Shown here: positions 11,050 through 22,345 of the stretch, in pieces | How the letters are laid out: the number at the start of each line of letters is the position of its first letter | How positions within the stretch are numbered: the stretch's first letter is position 1 | DNA from: Dactylis glomerata | Lineage: Eukaryota > Streptophyta > Magnoliopsida > Poales > Poaceae | Length of the DNA stretch: 64,000 nucleotides | Assembly (NCBI GenBank): GCA_007115705.1 | Contig: QXEO01000247.1 | Span: 17,179,952-17,243,951, forward strand | Direction of reading: 5' to 3' | The notes under the pieces: model-generated | What the model saw: only the letters and a program-made list of their open reading frames with translations | Databases searched by the model: none | What the model was told of the DNA's origin: nothing | Made by a program: the position numbers and the translations under genes

Positions 11050-12744
11050 TGATGGCGCCCAGTAAAGAAGCTGCTGGTGCCAAGTTGACGTGTAACAGAC
11101 GGTCCATGTGCGTGGCGAATGACCAGCCCATTGGGAACCCCAAGAGGAAGGTGTGATGAGTATAGCAGCTAGTTTTCCCTCAGTTAAGAAACCAAGGTTT
11201 AATGTCGATCTTGAAGAGGAGAGACAAACGGCTGAAGGTGATGCAGACTGGCTTAATAACACTCCAACAAGGGCACCGTTTAACGATACTTGTTGACTCG
11301 TCTTCGGCCAGTAGCAACGCGGAACCTGCACACACACAAACAAATACTTTGCTCCCAACTTACGATGAGGTTGTCAATCTCACCGGTTTGCTTGAAACAA
11401 AGGTTATGAGTGTATCGAGTGGAAAACAGTAAAAGTATGCGAGTAAAGTAAACAATGCAAGAAAGTAAACAGGTGATAGCAATATGATGGAAATAGGACC
11501 GGGGTCCACAGTTCACTAGTGGTGTCTCTCCATAGATAAATAACACATGCTGGGTAAACAAATTACAGTTGGGCAATTGATAGAATAAAGATAAACGTGA
11601 TATGTCAAGAAGATCACTATGAGATTTACTCTGGGCATTACAACAAAATACATAGACCGCCATCCAACTGCATCTATGACTAATAATCCACTCCCGGGGA
11701 TATCAATCTGAACACCCCAAAAGTATTAAGTTGCGAACAACAGATAATTGCATTAAGCAAAGTGTGTAATGTAAACAAAGCATATGCCCTTGAGCATATG
11801 AATATTGTTTTCTCCCTAGTAGCAACAACACATCTACCACCTTAGAGGTTTCTGTCACTCCCCTAGGTGAAATAGAGGCATGAACCCACTATCGAGCATA
11901 AATACCCCCTCTTGGAGTCACTAGCAACTACTCGGCCAAGATAGCTACTAACAACGGAGAGCATGCAAGATCATAAACAACATAGAGATAACAAAAGATA
12001 ATATTCAGTACAGCAACTCAATCATAAACACCAGTATTCATCGGATCCCAACAAACCAAACATGTAGAATTACATAACGGTGATCTCAATCATGTAGGGC
12101 AGCTCATGAGATCTAAACATGAAGCACATGGTGGAGAAGACAACCATCTAGCTACTGCTATGGACCCATAGTCCAAGGTAGACTACTCACTCATCGCTAC
12201 GGAGACAAGCATGGCGATGAAGAAGACCTCCGGTGGCGATTCCCCTCTCCGGCAGGGTGTCGGGAAGAGCTTCTGGACCCTCCCGATCTTCGGGTCGATG
12301 GCGGTGGCGGATCGCGATGTGTTCTGGAAAACTGATCGGGTACTTAGGTTTTTTCCATCGGGGGGTCTTTATAGGCGAAGGGGCGATGTCAGAGGGGGAG
12401 CCAGGCGCCCTCACGCGGGGCCCACACGGCCAGGGGTAGGGTCACGCCACCCCTGTGTGTGGGGCCCTGGTGGCCCCTCTTCTTCTCTCCTTCAGATCTC
12501 TGGAAGCTTCCGGGTAAAATAAGACTTCAGGAACTTGTTTCGTCCAATTCTGAGAATATTTCCTGTGTATCACTTCTGAAACACAAAAATAGCAGAAAAC
12601 AGGGAACTGGCACTGTGGCAACTCGTTAATAGGTTAGTTTCGGAAAATGCATAAAAGTGCCATGAAGTGTAACGAAACAATAGGCAAATGGTGTAAAAAC
12701 AAGCATGGAGCATCAAAAATTATAGATACATTTGAGACATATCA
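11050..12744 (-). repeat. 5' LTR of element 2 (about 1695 bp)
   Basis: Reverse complement of the family A LTR. The outer end is clear (plus strand ends GAGACATATCA at 12744). The inner end near 11050 is less certain, because the sequence next to the primer site differs from the other copies. The GC palindrome (about 12425-12460) is degenerate, and the TATA box survives. Confidence 0.8.
12368..12374 (-). promoter_or_regulatory. LTR TATA box of element 2
   Basis: The plus strand reads TTTATAG within TTTATAGGCGAAGGGGCGAT, the reverse complement of the shared family A/C promoter box. Confidence 0.5.
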
Positions 12745-15700
12745 ACGCCATGCCAAACTAACTCTAGAACTAGTACTAAACCTAGATTACTGTTGTACAT
12801 GGGGACACTCACCCTGCTCGTCACCGGCTGTCGCCGGAGAGGAGAGAGGAGGGGCCGATCGACCCAAGATATGGAAACTAATGGACCTAGCAAGAGAGGC
12901 AAGAGTGATCCCAAAACAAGTCTGAAACATGCCATAGATGTTTTATAGGATTCCAAAATTCTTATAGACTGGATTCATATGCCCAAATTCCATAAGAATT
13001 TAAACATCCACTCCAACCTATCCTTGGACTTCGTGTAGGATTGAGACATTTTTCATGTGTTTCTTCATGTTCCATCCAAATGTATATTTGTGTGGTTCTC
13101 TAAACCCTAAACCCTAGACAAACCTGCTAGATTCATGTGTGTTTCTAATTCTTGTTTTTTCTCAATCATGTGACCCAAAGATGCCCCTGCGTTGACAAGG
13201 ACTAAAAATAATAATTGTCACATCCGTCCATGGATCCCATCCTCCTAGGCTCCTACACTCATGGTTTCTAGTCATTTCATCTCATTTCTTTCCTTGCTCA
13301 AGTGTGATGACAATTGGCCTTTTCTAGTGTTGCACCAAGTGATCATTAGTCTTGCTCATGCTTCTCCAACAACGGCTCTAGTTTTTTGGGGATTAAAGCT
13401 AAAAAACTTGCTCTATCATAGACCCATACACACCCTTGGGTGAAACGTATATTCCCCCTCCAACCTCTTTTCTCATAGGTGAAGTGGGGGTGCACACATT
13501 TTTTGCACCAGAGTTTTTAGCTCTTGCACGAGGTGACTAGGATGATGCTGGTTGTGTCCTCTCTCCCTGAGCTAGCTCGACATCATTCAAGAGATCTGTT
13601 GTCCTCCTCAAACCTAGGATAGTGGGTTGTCGCCGCAATGGGAGCTCCACTCGACACACTCTGTTGCTGGCCTCTGATGTTGGCACCTCCCCTTCGGTCC
13701 ATCGCCTTCTCCTCTTCCTTGTCCTCCCTAAATTTCCTCTCAGCCTCCTCGTCAATTACATACACCATGTGGTGAATCATTTGGAGTTCTCCCATGTCCA
13801 TCTCCATCCATTCGTCATACATGTTGTCCTCCATGGATGGAGATTCCGCAACCCTAGTGGACCTAGGACAGGAGGGTTATGATAGCTCACTGTCTATCAA
13901 GAGGGATGTGGGAGATATTGTGAAGGGCACACAAGGAGGTAAAGAATTGGAGACGATTCATTGATCCAATATTGACTATATTGATGTCCATTAGTAGTTA
14001 AGGTGTTTGTGGTTAGGCTAACACGGCGTTGGCCCCATTTAGGCATCATTTAGTACCGGTGAAAGTATGTTGGATGTAAGTTGTTGCACAAATTTATCTT
14101 GTGATTTTCGCACATAAGGCGGATGAACAATATATATGGAAATTCTCAAAGAAAATACTTTACTCATTATTAGCTCACGACAGTGTGGCTTATGTGGGTG
14201 CATCATTTTGTGAAAATTATCAACTATTAGAAATACAAAAAAGCATACATGTCAAGAATGCATCGAAACATATCCTTGTAAATATGAATTAAAAATATGG
14301 TTATTTGCAGGTTGTCCAAAATATCACTAATAAGATCTAGAACAAAAATGCTACAATATAATTTAAGTAACTTGTTGCCTAAATTTATCATTTTTTTTGC
14401 ACAAAATGCATATGATTAAGTTTTACGAAAACTCACAAAAAAATTCTTTATGCATTCTCCATGTCCGTGGTATAAAGAAACTTTGAAACAATTTTGCTAA
14501 ATTCCAATATTTAGATTCATATGTACCCTAGATCTAAAAAATCGCTAAAATACTAAGAATGACTCTTTGAATTGACTTGAAAACTAGAAACATCTTATTG
14601 TGATGAGGACAACAAAAAGTTGATTCTCACAATCCTCCCAAATCCCCAACCTCCTAGACTTCTGGTCTCTCCACCAAGTTATCTTGCCTCATTTCTCTTC
14701 ATGAGTAAGTAAGGTGAGCATTGACATTTCTTTTGCAATAATTGATCTTTTTATAGCTAAGACATTGACATTGTAAGTACAAACACCTCAACCATTTTCA
14801 GTGAACTATTGTTATGCAATTTGGTTGAATATGAACATAGAACTAAAAGTTGCATGTGGAGTTCTTTGTACCACACAACACAAATACTGGAACTCTCAAC
14901 CTCACCTAGTTGATTGGGCATGGATGTTTGAAGCTAGAAACAAAAAAAGAGGTGAAAGCTTCACAAAGTTTGGCATCTCGCAAGGGAATTATGAGATATG
15001 CCAGGGAATGACTGATCTTAGCATGAGTTTTATTAGCTGTGGAATTTGCTCATCAGCTACAACGGATCCGAATGTCTTGTACTCCTTAATGAGTTGGTTT
15101 GACCCTGGTCATACCAATGATGATTGGGGCATGACTGTATAGAACTTGTTTTTTCTCATCAGGAGAGAAACAATGTATTTTGTAGCAACAATGTTTGGGA
15201 TACTCCCTCCATCGTTCTCATGCTTAATGGCACTAACCTTTCAACCAACTCGGAAGTCAAATGTGTCCACATGTCTCATTCATATACGGAGCTCTTGTGT
15301 CATGTGTGTTCTCATGCACATACAATTGCTACAATAAGGCAATAGATATATATACACGCTGGCCAACATCTAAAACACGTTCCTACTCTCTATGTTCCTA
15401 AATATATGAAGGGAAGCTAAATTGAACCTTAAAACATCTTAGTCTACCTCCATTACTAGATATAGGATGTTTTGGTATAGCCTACCCAAACATCTTGTAT
15501 TATGGCTCAAATAAAGTTAGGCCCTCTTGCCAAAATTTCTTGTAATTAGGTCGATGAACCCCTAGTTGTATTCTTGGCAAGCTTATAAAAATGTAATTAT
15601 AATTTTCAATTAAGAAAATCCCGTGATAGAGTCATACTGGTTCCCTATTAAAAAGCTAGACCCTTTTGCCAACAAGGGCATATCGAGTCCGGACGAAATT

Positions 15701-15944
15701 TAAGTAGAGGTCCTTCTGTTAATTCAAACAACTTTTATATTTTCCTACAAAAATTAAAAACTGGCATTCTAGTTTGGAAACTCTATGAGGTTTGGACTCT
15801 CACTCGGGCCTACTTTGGTTTCACCTTCTCATTTCTTGTTGATTTTTTGCAACAAGTGATGATTAGTTGGGCTAAGACCTGTCACACATAATTTCATCAA
15901 CCATGTTCAATACGATTTTCTTAAAAAAATTGTAGTAGTAGAAA
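12745..15944. other. Intergenic sequence without a recognised gene
   Basis: AT-rich, non-LTR sequence begins right after element 2. I saw no intron-exon structure or domain. Two ORFs of modest length are present: 83 codons at 13583-13834 (-), acidic at the N-terminus, and 113 codons at 14801-15142 (+). I recognise neither, and both lie within ranges expected by chance. Two weakly similar AT-rich stretches occur at about 14080-14160 and 14360-14440. Confidence 0.5.
13100..13117 (+). repeat. Short interstitial telomere-type repeat (telo-box)
   Basis: CTAAACCCTAAACCCTAG contains two plant telomeric heptamers (CCCTAAA type). Such telo-boxes also occur singly in plant promoters, so this is not proof of a telomere-related event. 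Confidence 0.6.
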
Positions 15945-18050
15945 ATTTGGGACCTACTATGGTATTTACCTTTATGCGTTTACCTCGCTTGGGATAATGT
16001 AATACGGTGCAATTTGTTCATACAAAATACTTATCGACTGTCACAATTTCCAAATGACATCCAACATATCTTTTTGGTGCATCTAACACCATATGTGGAT
16101 CTAATCGATCCAGGCATCCCGATGCATCGAATTCCTATGCGCATGATTACCTTGATGATGAACATTGGGAGTTGCTACTTCAATCACCAGAACTAAAATA
16201 GAACGATAAAAACCTTGGCAACTACTTCCTAGGAAATAAGAAGAACAAGGTGGTGAAACGGGATGACCGATGATTACTAATGGTTCATGTTGATGGTAGA
16301 ACTTAAAATCACTTGGCACAATATTGCTAACACCAGCTTCCTGTGAGCAAGTGAGATGCACTGAAGGGTTGTATATATAACCAAAAGTAGGGACATTCGT
16401 GTATCTATGATCAATAGTACAAACCATGTTAATACGAATGCAACACTTCAGCTACCATCCATTGAAGTGTGGGAATGTTCTACTAACCAAATGGTAGAAT
16501 TAAAATGGGCTTATCGGTCATAATGCTACACTGCAAGGATTTTGTGGAGCGGTTTAGTGGAGCTGGAGCAGTTATTTGGGATAATCAGCACCTCTATTTT
16601 GGAGCAACAAACCAATTCATTGGCCCACTGTAATGATCAATGACCATACTAGCTCATGAACTTGGTTGTAATCAAGTCATTATTCATTATGCTCCTATGG
16701 ATATTGTGAGTGCCATTCCAGGTGACAAGAGATCATAATCCGGCAACTTTTGTTTTGTAGGAGTGTAAACTTATGATTTCTGGCATTGTACAAGCAGTTA
16801 TGGAGTTATGTCTGAATGAATTGTGGGTCTAACGCTCAAAAAATAAATAACTCACACCTCTACTAGGTGCATTGCGGCCCATTGACTCGAGTGCAGGACC
16901 ACTGCTTCTGAATTGAACTTCTCATGTTCCTGTTGTTGGTTCATCCTGTGCTTTTTCCCGTTCATTGCCTCTGCCGTCTACTTCCCGGGTTTCCTATTCT
17001 AGTAGCACCATGCTGCTAAGTCCCAATAGTAGGATCTGGTTTAGTTCCCGAGTAGGGTTTGTCTCATCCTAGCAATCTGAAGACACTGTCACGGTTCACC
17101 TGACGGGCGCACATTTCTTCTCGAAATGCCACAGTAGGTGCACAAGCCCTCATCTCCAATAGAGTGACCAACTTTGTGTTATACATCTACGTGTGCGGCA
17201 CAGTGAAGAAACATCATATGGACGGCCTGGTTCTTAGGAAGGAGCAATCGGTTCATTCCTAGGTCTTGATGCCTCTCGTTCCAAATGAGCAAGTACTCGA
17301 GTTACATGTGCGCCCACTCTCTCTGATTAAGCACCAGCCAAATCGATCGTTAGATGCAACATTTCTTAAAGCCACAATTGTCAGATGATTCTACTCTTTT
17401 AAGGGAATTTTGGTAGCATGTTATCATGCCAGGAAGAAATTGCTTTTTAAAACAAAAACATATGCAACTCTTTTATATCCCATGATCTGGTTATCCAAGA
17501 GTACTACCCTAGTTTGCTCAGGGTGGGGAAAAGTACACCAATTCACCTACCATTCATTCAAACTGTGCCAACTACAATAATACTTTTAAGATAGGCATGG
17601 TAAGTCGGTATACGACTCCTAAAATAATGCGATGTTCTAAACAAAATGAGATAAACTCAAAATATGAGATTTTGTCAATACCATGTATTGCAAATGTCAT
17701 GGCTTCATACTTTTTTATGCGAAGCAGCCAACCAGGCTATTCCACGGATAAGTCAAAAAAGTCTGTGCAAGTCAGCAACAACCGTCGACAAATTATTTGA
17801 AGGAACCATAAATTCAACTGGCTTGAATTCTATCATCAAGTTCTCTTCAGCTGCGATGTACTCCGTCTGATGTAACATTAACTCATTAATAAAATATCTA
17901 ACATCATTCACATTAGTTAGTCACTTTCTTTTGCTAGAATATCTAAGAAGAAACAAAGGATTGCAATTCCTATAGATTGATTCACTGTGATACTGGTGGT
18001 GCCAGGAATTCTATATCACACTAGCACTCACTCAATGAAGAAAAAAAAGG
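15945..18050 (+). repeat. Diverged direct duplication, copy A
   Basis: This is collinear with 19331-21407. Shared landmarks include CTGTCACAATTTCCA, CTACTTCCTAGGAAATAAGA, ACACTTCAGCTACCATCCATT and CAGCTGCGATGTACTC (copy B has CGGCTGCGATGTACTC). Copy A keeps about 225 bp (16654-16878) that are absent from copy B. It lacks the MITE that interrupts copy B and shows the intact target (TTCTACTAACC near 16480). No complete gene is present; a broken RNase H-like piece lies at 16540-16740. Divergence is clearly larger than between the LTR pairs, so the duplication is old. Confidence 0.75.
16540..16740 (+). pseudogene. RNase H-like relic (LINE- or RVT_3-type)
   Basis: One frame reads RFSGAGAVIWDNQHLYFGA. 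After two stops it continues HELGCNQVIIHYAPMDIV, resembling the plant RNase H-like domain attached to LINE reverse transcriptases (GAGAVIRD, then LGCNxVxxxSDS). The second catalytic Asp region appears as YAPMD, so the site is degenerate. There is no start, and two adjacent stops (TAA TGA) interrupt it. In copy B the first part is present (about 20230-20310) but the second part is deleted. The assignment is by motif memory only. Confidence 0.45.
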
Positions 18051-19073
18051 TTCCCTAGAGTGGCAAGTAGTAAATAGTTGACACATTCTTTTTTGCTCCA
18101 CTCTTATGGATCAGTTTGACCGGACAAGACTATACTTATGGGATTCCATAATCTTATTTGCAAGTCTTCATTTAATCTCATATAAATCAAACAACCATTA
18201 GTATACTATCATTTTCTCGAATGGATGACGATACGTCAAAATATATTTATGATTTGTAGTTATTATATATCAATACCTCATATATTTGCATCCTAATGAT
18301 AGTTTTCACCCGTAAAATTAAAAAATTGGGATCTCACATGAAATCACCCTTATTTGGTACTCTATTTGTTCTACACTAGTTGTCCTTGATTTTGTACAAA
18401 GTTGTATTAAATCAGCGACAACTAATATGGAACTCTACAAAGTAGGATTTCCTATTTTCATGTTTTTTTTTACTTCCAACAACCTTCAGAAACTCAAACG
18501 GGCCTAAATGTTTTGCCACTCATTTGTGTACGGAAAAAGGACTATGGGACAAAAACTGAGCCAGGAGGCCAACTGGAGTCCCATGTCACCCCCATAGCAC
18601 GTGTAGGGGGCTCGGATGCGCCATGGGGTGGTCGTGGGGCCTTGAGCGTCTGATCGCTTTGATTCTTTCGCCCATGAGTCCGCCGTTACCTAAAATGATA
18701 TGTATATATCCTAGTTTTTGTGATTTTTAGAGCGGAGGTGGCAAAAACAATAGAACACCAAAATAGAGATAGAAACTCCAGCGTCATCGAAGATTGCCGC
18801 CCCCAATTGTTCCTCCAGATCCTCCAACTCCACCAATGCTACCATGGTGAGAAGGGAGTAGTTCACCTATGGACTTCCGGTTTGTAATTCTTTTATGGTG
18901 GATCTTTCTTTTATGAGATGCATATTTTAAATTGTGTGTGATGTATTGCTAGATGCGAATTATTACCCCGTTCATGCTCCGATCAAACTAGTATGCTAGG
19001 ACACGGGGGGGGGGGGGGGGGAACATGTCTATTGTATGGAGTAAACTTGTAGTAAAAACTGGATAGTGACATA
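18051..19073. other. Spacer between duplication copies, possible old LTR fragment
   Basis: No ORF of note. GAGTAGTTCACCTATGGACT near 18865 resembles GAGTAGTCTACCTTGGACT of family A LTRs. A CG-richer patch at 18550-18680 could be a relic of an LTR promoter. The evidence is weak, and the rest is unassigned AT-rich DNA. Confidence 0.3.
19005..19021 (+). repeat. Poly-G run (17 G)
   Basis: Seventeen consecutive G on the plus strand, about 50 bp before a MITE. The length is likely polymorphic and liable to sequencing error. Confidence 0.8.
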
Positions 19074-19330
19074 CTCCCTCTGTTTTTATTTAGTTCGCAT
19101 TCTGGGTTTAGTCAAGTCAAATTTTGTAAACTTCGACTAAGAATTGAAGAAAAAGTATCAATATCCATAATGCCAAATAGACATAATATGAACATATGCT
19201 TTGAGAAGATTCTAATGCAATAGTTTTTATATTATAAATGTTTATATTTGTTTTATAGATATTTAGTCAAAGTTTAGAAAGTTTGACTTTGAACAAACCC
19301 AGAACGCAAAGTATTTGTGAACGGAGGGAG
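19074..19330. mobile_element. Stowaway MITE (Tc1/mariner type), 257 bp
   Basis: Terminal inverted repeats start CTCCCTCTG and end CGGAGGGAG, flanked by TA on both sides (19072-19073 and 19331-19332). Inner arms also pair (TAGTTCGCATTCTGGGTTT with AACCCAGAACGCAAA). It is non-coding. Duplication copy B begins at its right edge. Confidence 0.85.
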
Positions 19331-21407
19331 TACGATTTGGAGCCTACTATGATTTTTACTTTTTTATGCTTGCCTTGTTAGGGATAATTAACAGGATACA
19401 GTGCACTTTGTTCATACAAAATACTAAACTGTCACAATTTCCACGTGACATCATCCAACATACGGGTGTTACGAGCTAACACCAAACATGCATGGATCTC
19501 ATCGGTCCAAACATCCTGATGCATCCAATTCACATGCGGACAATTACCTTAATGATGCACATTGTGAGTGCTGAGTAGGCACTTCAGTGACCAAAACAAA
19601 ACTAGACCAATTAAAATCTCAGCAGCTACTTCCTAGGAAATAAGAACAATGTGGTGAAACGGGCTAACTGGCGATTACTAATGCTACGTAATGCTACGTT
19701 AACTAAAATCATTAATATGCACTCCGCACTCAGTAGTAGAGCTTAAGCAAAATGTCACTTGGCACAATATTCCTAACACTAGCTTCCCTTGTGAAGGGGT
19801 GAGATGCGCTGAAGGTTTGTATATATAACTAGGAGTGCATCTATGATCAATAGTACAAACAACGTTAATTAATAGGAATTTAACACTTCAGCTACCATCC
19901 ATTAAAGTGTGGGAACGTTTTACTCCATCCTTCCCAAAATAGGATGTCTATAATTTATGATCAAAGCCAAACATGTTAAAGTTTGGCCAACTATATAGAA
20001 AATTATACCAATATCTACAATACTAAATGCACATGATATGAAAGTATGTTTCATGGTGGTTCTAGTTATGTTGATTTGGGATTATAAATGTGTACACATT
20101 TTTCATTAGTCAAACTTAAAAATGTTTGACATTGAACAAAAACTATATGAATCTTATTTTGGGAAGGGGGGAGTACTAACCACATGTAGAATTAACATGG
20201 CCTTGTCGTTTCATAATGTCATGTCGCAAGGATTTAGTGGAGCGGTTTAGTGGAACTGGAGCAGTTATCCGGGATGATCATAGCCTCTTTGTTGGAGCAA
20301 CCGACCAATTCATCGACCCAGACTGCGATGATCAATGACCGTACTAGCCCATTGACTCGAGTGCATGTCTGTTGTTTCCAAAAAAAAATGGCCTTCTATC
20401 CTTCCTAGTGTTGGTTCATACGCCCCTGCCAAGTTCTAACAGTAGGAGCTGCTTTGGTTCCTGGTTAGAGTTCGTCAACTCTAAGCAATTTGAAGCCACT
20501 AGTTTATTTTAGGCACCGAGCGACGATTTTTTCTGCAAATGCTGCAATTTTGGTAGATGCCATCTTGTCCAACCGCGCAACCAACTTTGTGGCATACAAC
20601 GGAGCTTATGCGGCACACTGAAGAAAGTTCCGCAAGGATCTTGTTCTTTGGAAGGAACAAACCCTTGTGCCTCTCGTTCCTAGTGCGAAAGTACTACAAT
20701 TATACATGCTCCCATTTCCGCACTCTCTATTTAAACAACGACCAGATCGATCACCACATAAAACATTGCTTAAGGCCACGATTGCCGGATGCTATCATGT
20801 CATGATTTTTTTTAAACATGCTATCATGTCAGGAAATAATTGCTTGCTTGTTAAAATGAAACACATACAGTTCTTTTATAGCCCATGTCCTATTTTGCTC
20901 AGGGCGGGGGAAAATACTCAGTTCACCTACCATCTATTCACACTGTGCCAGTTAATACTTTTAAGAGATGCATGTTAAGTCGAGTATACAATAATTCGAC
21001 GCTCTTAATAACAAAATAAAGATAACTGGGAATATGAGGTTGTGAATGCCTTGTATTGCAAATGGCATGGCTTCATACTTCTTTGTACGCGGAGTAGCCA
21101 AGCAGGCTATTCCAGACTTAAGTCAATAAAAGCTTGTGACAGATTATTTGAAGGAACCGTGGATAGGACTTTGTTGGATTCTATACAACGCTCTTCGGCT
21201 GCGATGTACTCACAATAAGAAAATTTCCAGCATCAATTCACATTAGTTAGCCACTTTGTTTTGGTGGAATAACGAAGAAAAAACAGAGGGTTGCAACTCC
21301 CACAGACTGATTAACTGTGATACTGTTTGACTAGTGGTGCGTCACTGCGTCAGATGGTGCGCAATGGTGATGCTCACTAGCTGGCTGCTGCGGAAAGAAA
21401 AAACAAG
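19331..21407 (+). repeat. Diverged direct duplication, copy B
   Basis: The second copy of 15945-18050 in the same orientation. It contains a Stowaway MITE at 19923-20173 not found in copy A and lacks about 225 bp kept in copy A. Open frames of 80-100 codons at 20557-20978 are not conserved as frames in copy A, so I do not call genes. Confidence 0.75.
19923..20173. mobile_element. Stowaway MITE, 251 bp, with empty site in the paralogous copy
   Basis: It starts CTCCATCCTTCCC and ends GGGAAGGGGGGAG, with TA duplications at 19921-19922 and 20174-20175. Copy A reads GTTCTACTAACC at the same place with no insert, so this MITE arrived after the duplication (or was lost precisely from copy A). Confidence 0.9.
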
Positions 21408-21689
21408 TAATAGCCAAACCTTCAAATCTCATGCTTCGACTGCAGACCCAGGTTGCGGAGCCAACCTTTTTTTTTTTGCGGAGCTAACCATTTGAAAATG
21501 GCCTACACCAAGGGCAACCAGATTTCTCTTTAGCCATATAACTTATACATACTGAGCCATCATTGTTTGAATCCTGTATTGATTTCTCTAGACGAATGAA
21601 AACAGCGAGCCAATGCTGCATTTCGCAAATAAATAATACCATTTGATTCGCAGCAACAAGGAAGGGAAAGTTCTTGGAGAATATTATTA

Positions 21690-21764
21690 CCTCTGTTCCA
21701 AAATATAAGTTTTTTAGAAAGGTACATTAGCTTTCTAAAAAAAACTTACATTTTGAAATGAAGG
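21690..21764. mobile_element. Very short Stowaway-like MITE, 75 bp
   Basis: CCTCTGTTCCAAAATATAAG at the left pairs imperfectly with CTTACATTTTGAAATGAAGG at the right. Flanking TA sits at 21688-21689 and 21765-21766. Almost the whole element is one imperfect hairpin. Confidence 0.75.
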
Positions 21765-22345
21765 TAATACATTTGAATGCCATTGAAAGGGAAAACATAG
21801 AAAATTAACGTTCACTAGAACTTCCCCTAAAAAAACTTCACTAAAACCTTGTCATTTTATCCCTACACGTACGTAGAATCAAGGTAAAGCACAATACATG
21901 TGTCAATGATGGGACCCATATAGTTAATGCTGGAACATCTTAATAATGGGTTTTGCAATTAATAATAAAATAACTTATGTCAAAAGAAATCTTTGTTTTT
22001 CAATCCTCGGTTTTACACGTGCAATCCTATTGCACTAGTATAGCACATTTGTAGTGATTTTTGCACATATGAAATAACGAAGCTCATATATGTGAAGTTT
22101 CTATACCAAAATCATAGCATCTTCCTTTCTAATCAAGAATTCAAAATGTCGGAGGAGGCATAAAGTAGAGGAAGTTCACAGCACATCCAACACATGATTT
22201 AGCCATCAATTCTGAACATGAGTACTACATCACCAGAATTCATAAAGCAACAAACAATACAAGTACACCTGATAGTCATTCAGCTCTCACCAACGTTTTA
22301 CATTGCTAGATTAACCACACAAAAAGCTGAAACTTGAGGTTGATA
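21765..22345. other. 3' flank of the SAP-domain gene
   Basis: AT-rich sequence that would hold the 3' UTR and polyadenylation region of the minus-strand gene ending at 22346. I could not place a poly(A) site with confidence, and no ORF is present. Confidence 0.4.

Larger units (their letters stand above)
6966..12744 (-). mobile_element. Element 2: family A Athila-type gypsy element with gag/protease remnant (partial; 3' part outside window)
   Basis: Read on the minus strand: 5' LTR (12744-11050), primer site, gag ORF, then the non-coding region until it meets the 3' LTR of element 1. The internal region matches that of element 1 in reverse complement (for example 6968-7150 against 4177-4350). 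Element 1 therefore inserted into element 2, and the rest of element 2 lies left of the window. The LTR start reads TGATATGTC instead of TGATACGTC, and other CpG sites have decayed, in line with element 2 being the older host. Candidate target duplication beside the LTR is ACGCC (12745-12749); the partner copy is not visible. Confidence 0.85.

Noticed and set aside
13583..13834. 83-codon minus-strand ORF with acidic N-terminus, considered as a Harbinger-type transposase piece
   Set aside because: No catalytic or DNA-binding motif and no terminal repeats nearby. The resemblance was only in composition.
14801..15142. 113-codon plus-strand ORF
   Set aside because: No recognisable domain, no splice context and no second copy. 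Its length is within chance for AT-rich intergenic DNA of this size.
15202..15215. TACTCCCTCCATCG, resembling a Stowaway left end
   Set aside because: No right-end partner within several hundred bases.
20557..20978. Overlapping 82- and 103-codon ORFs in duplication copy B
   Set aside because: The frames are not kept in copy A, so selection on a protein is unlikely.
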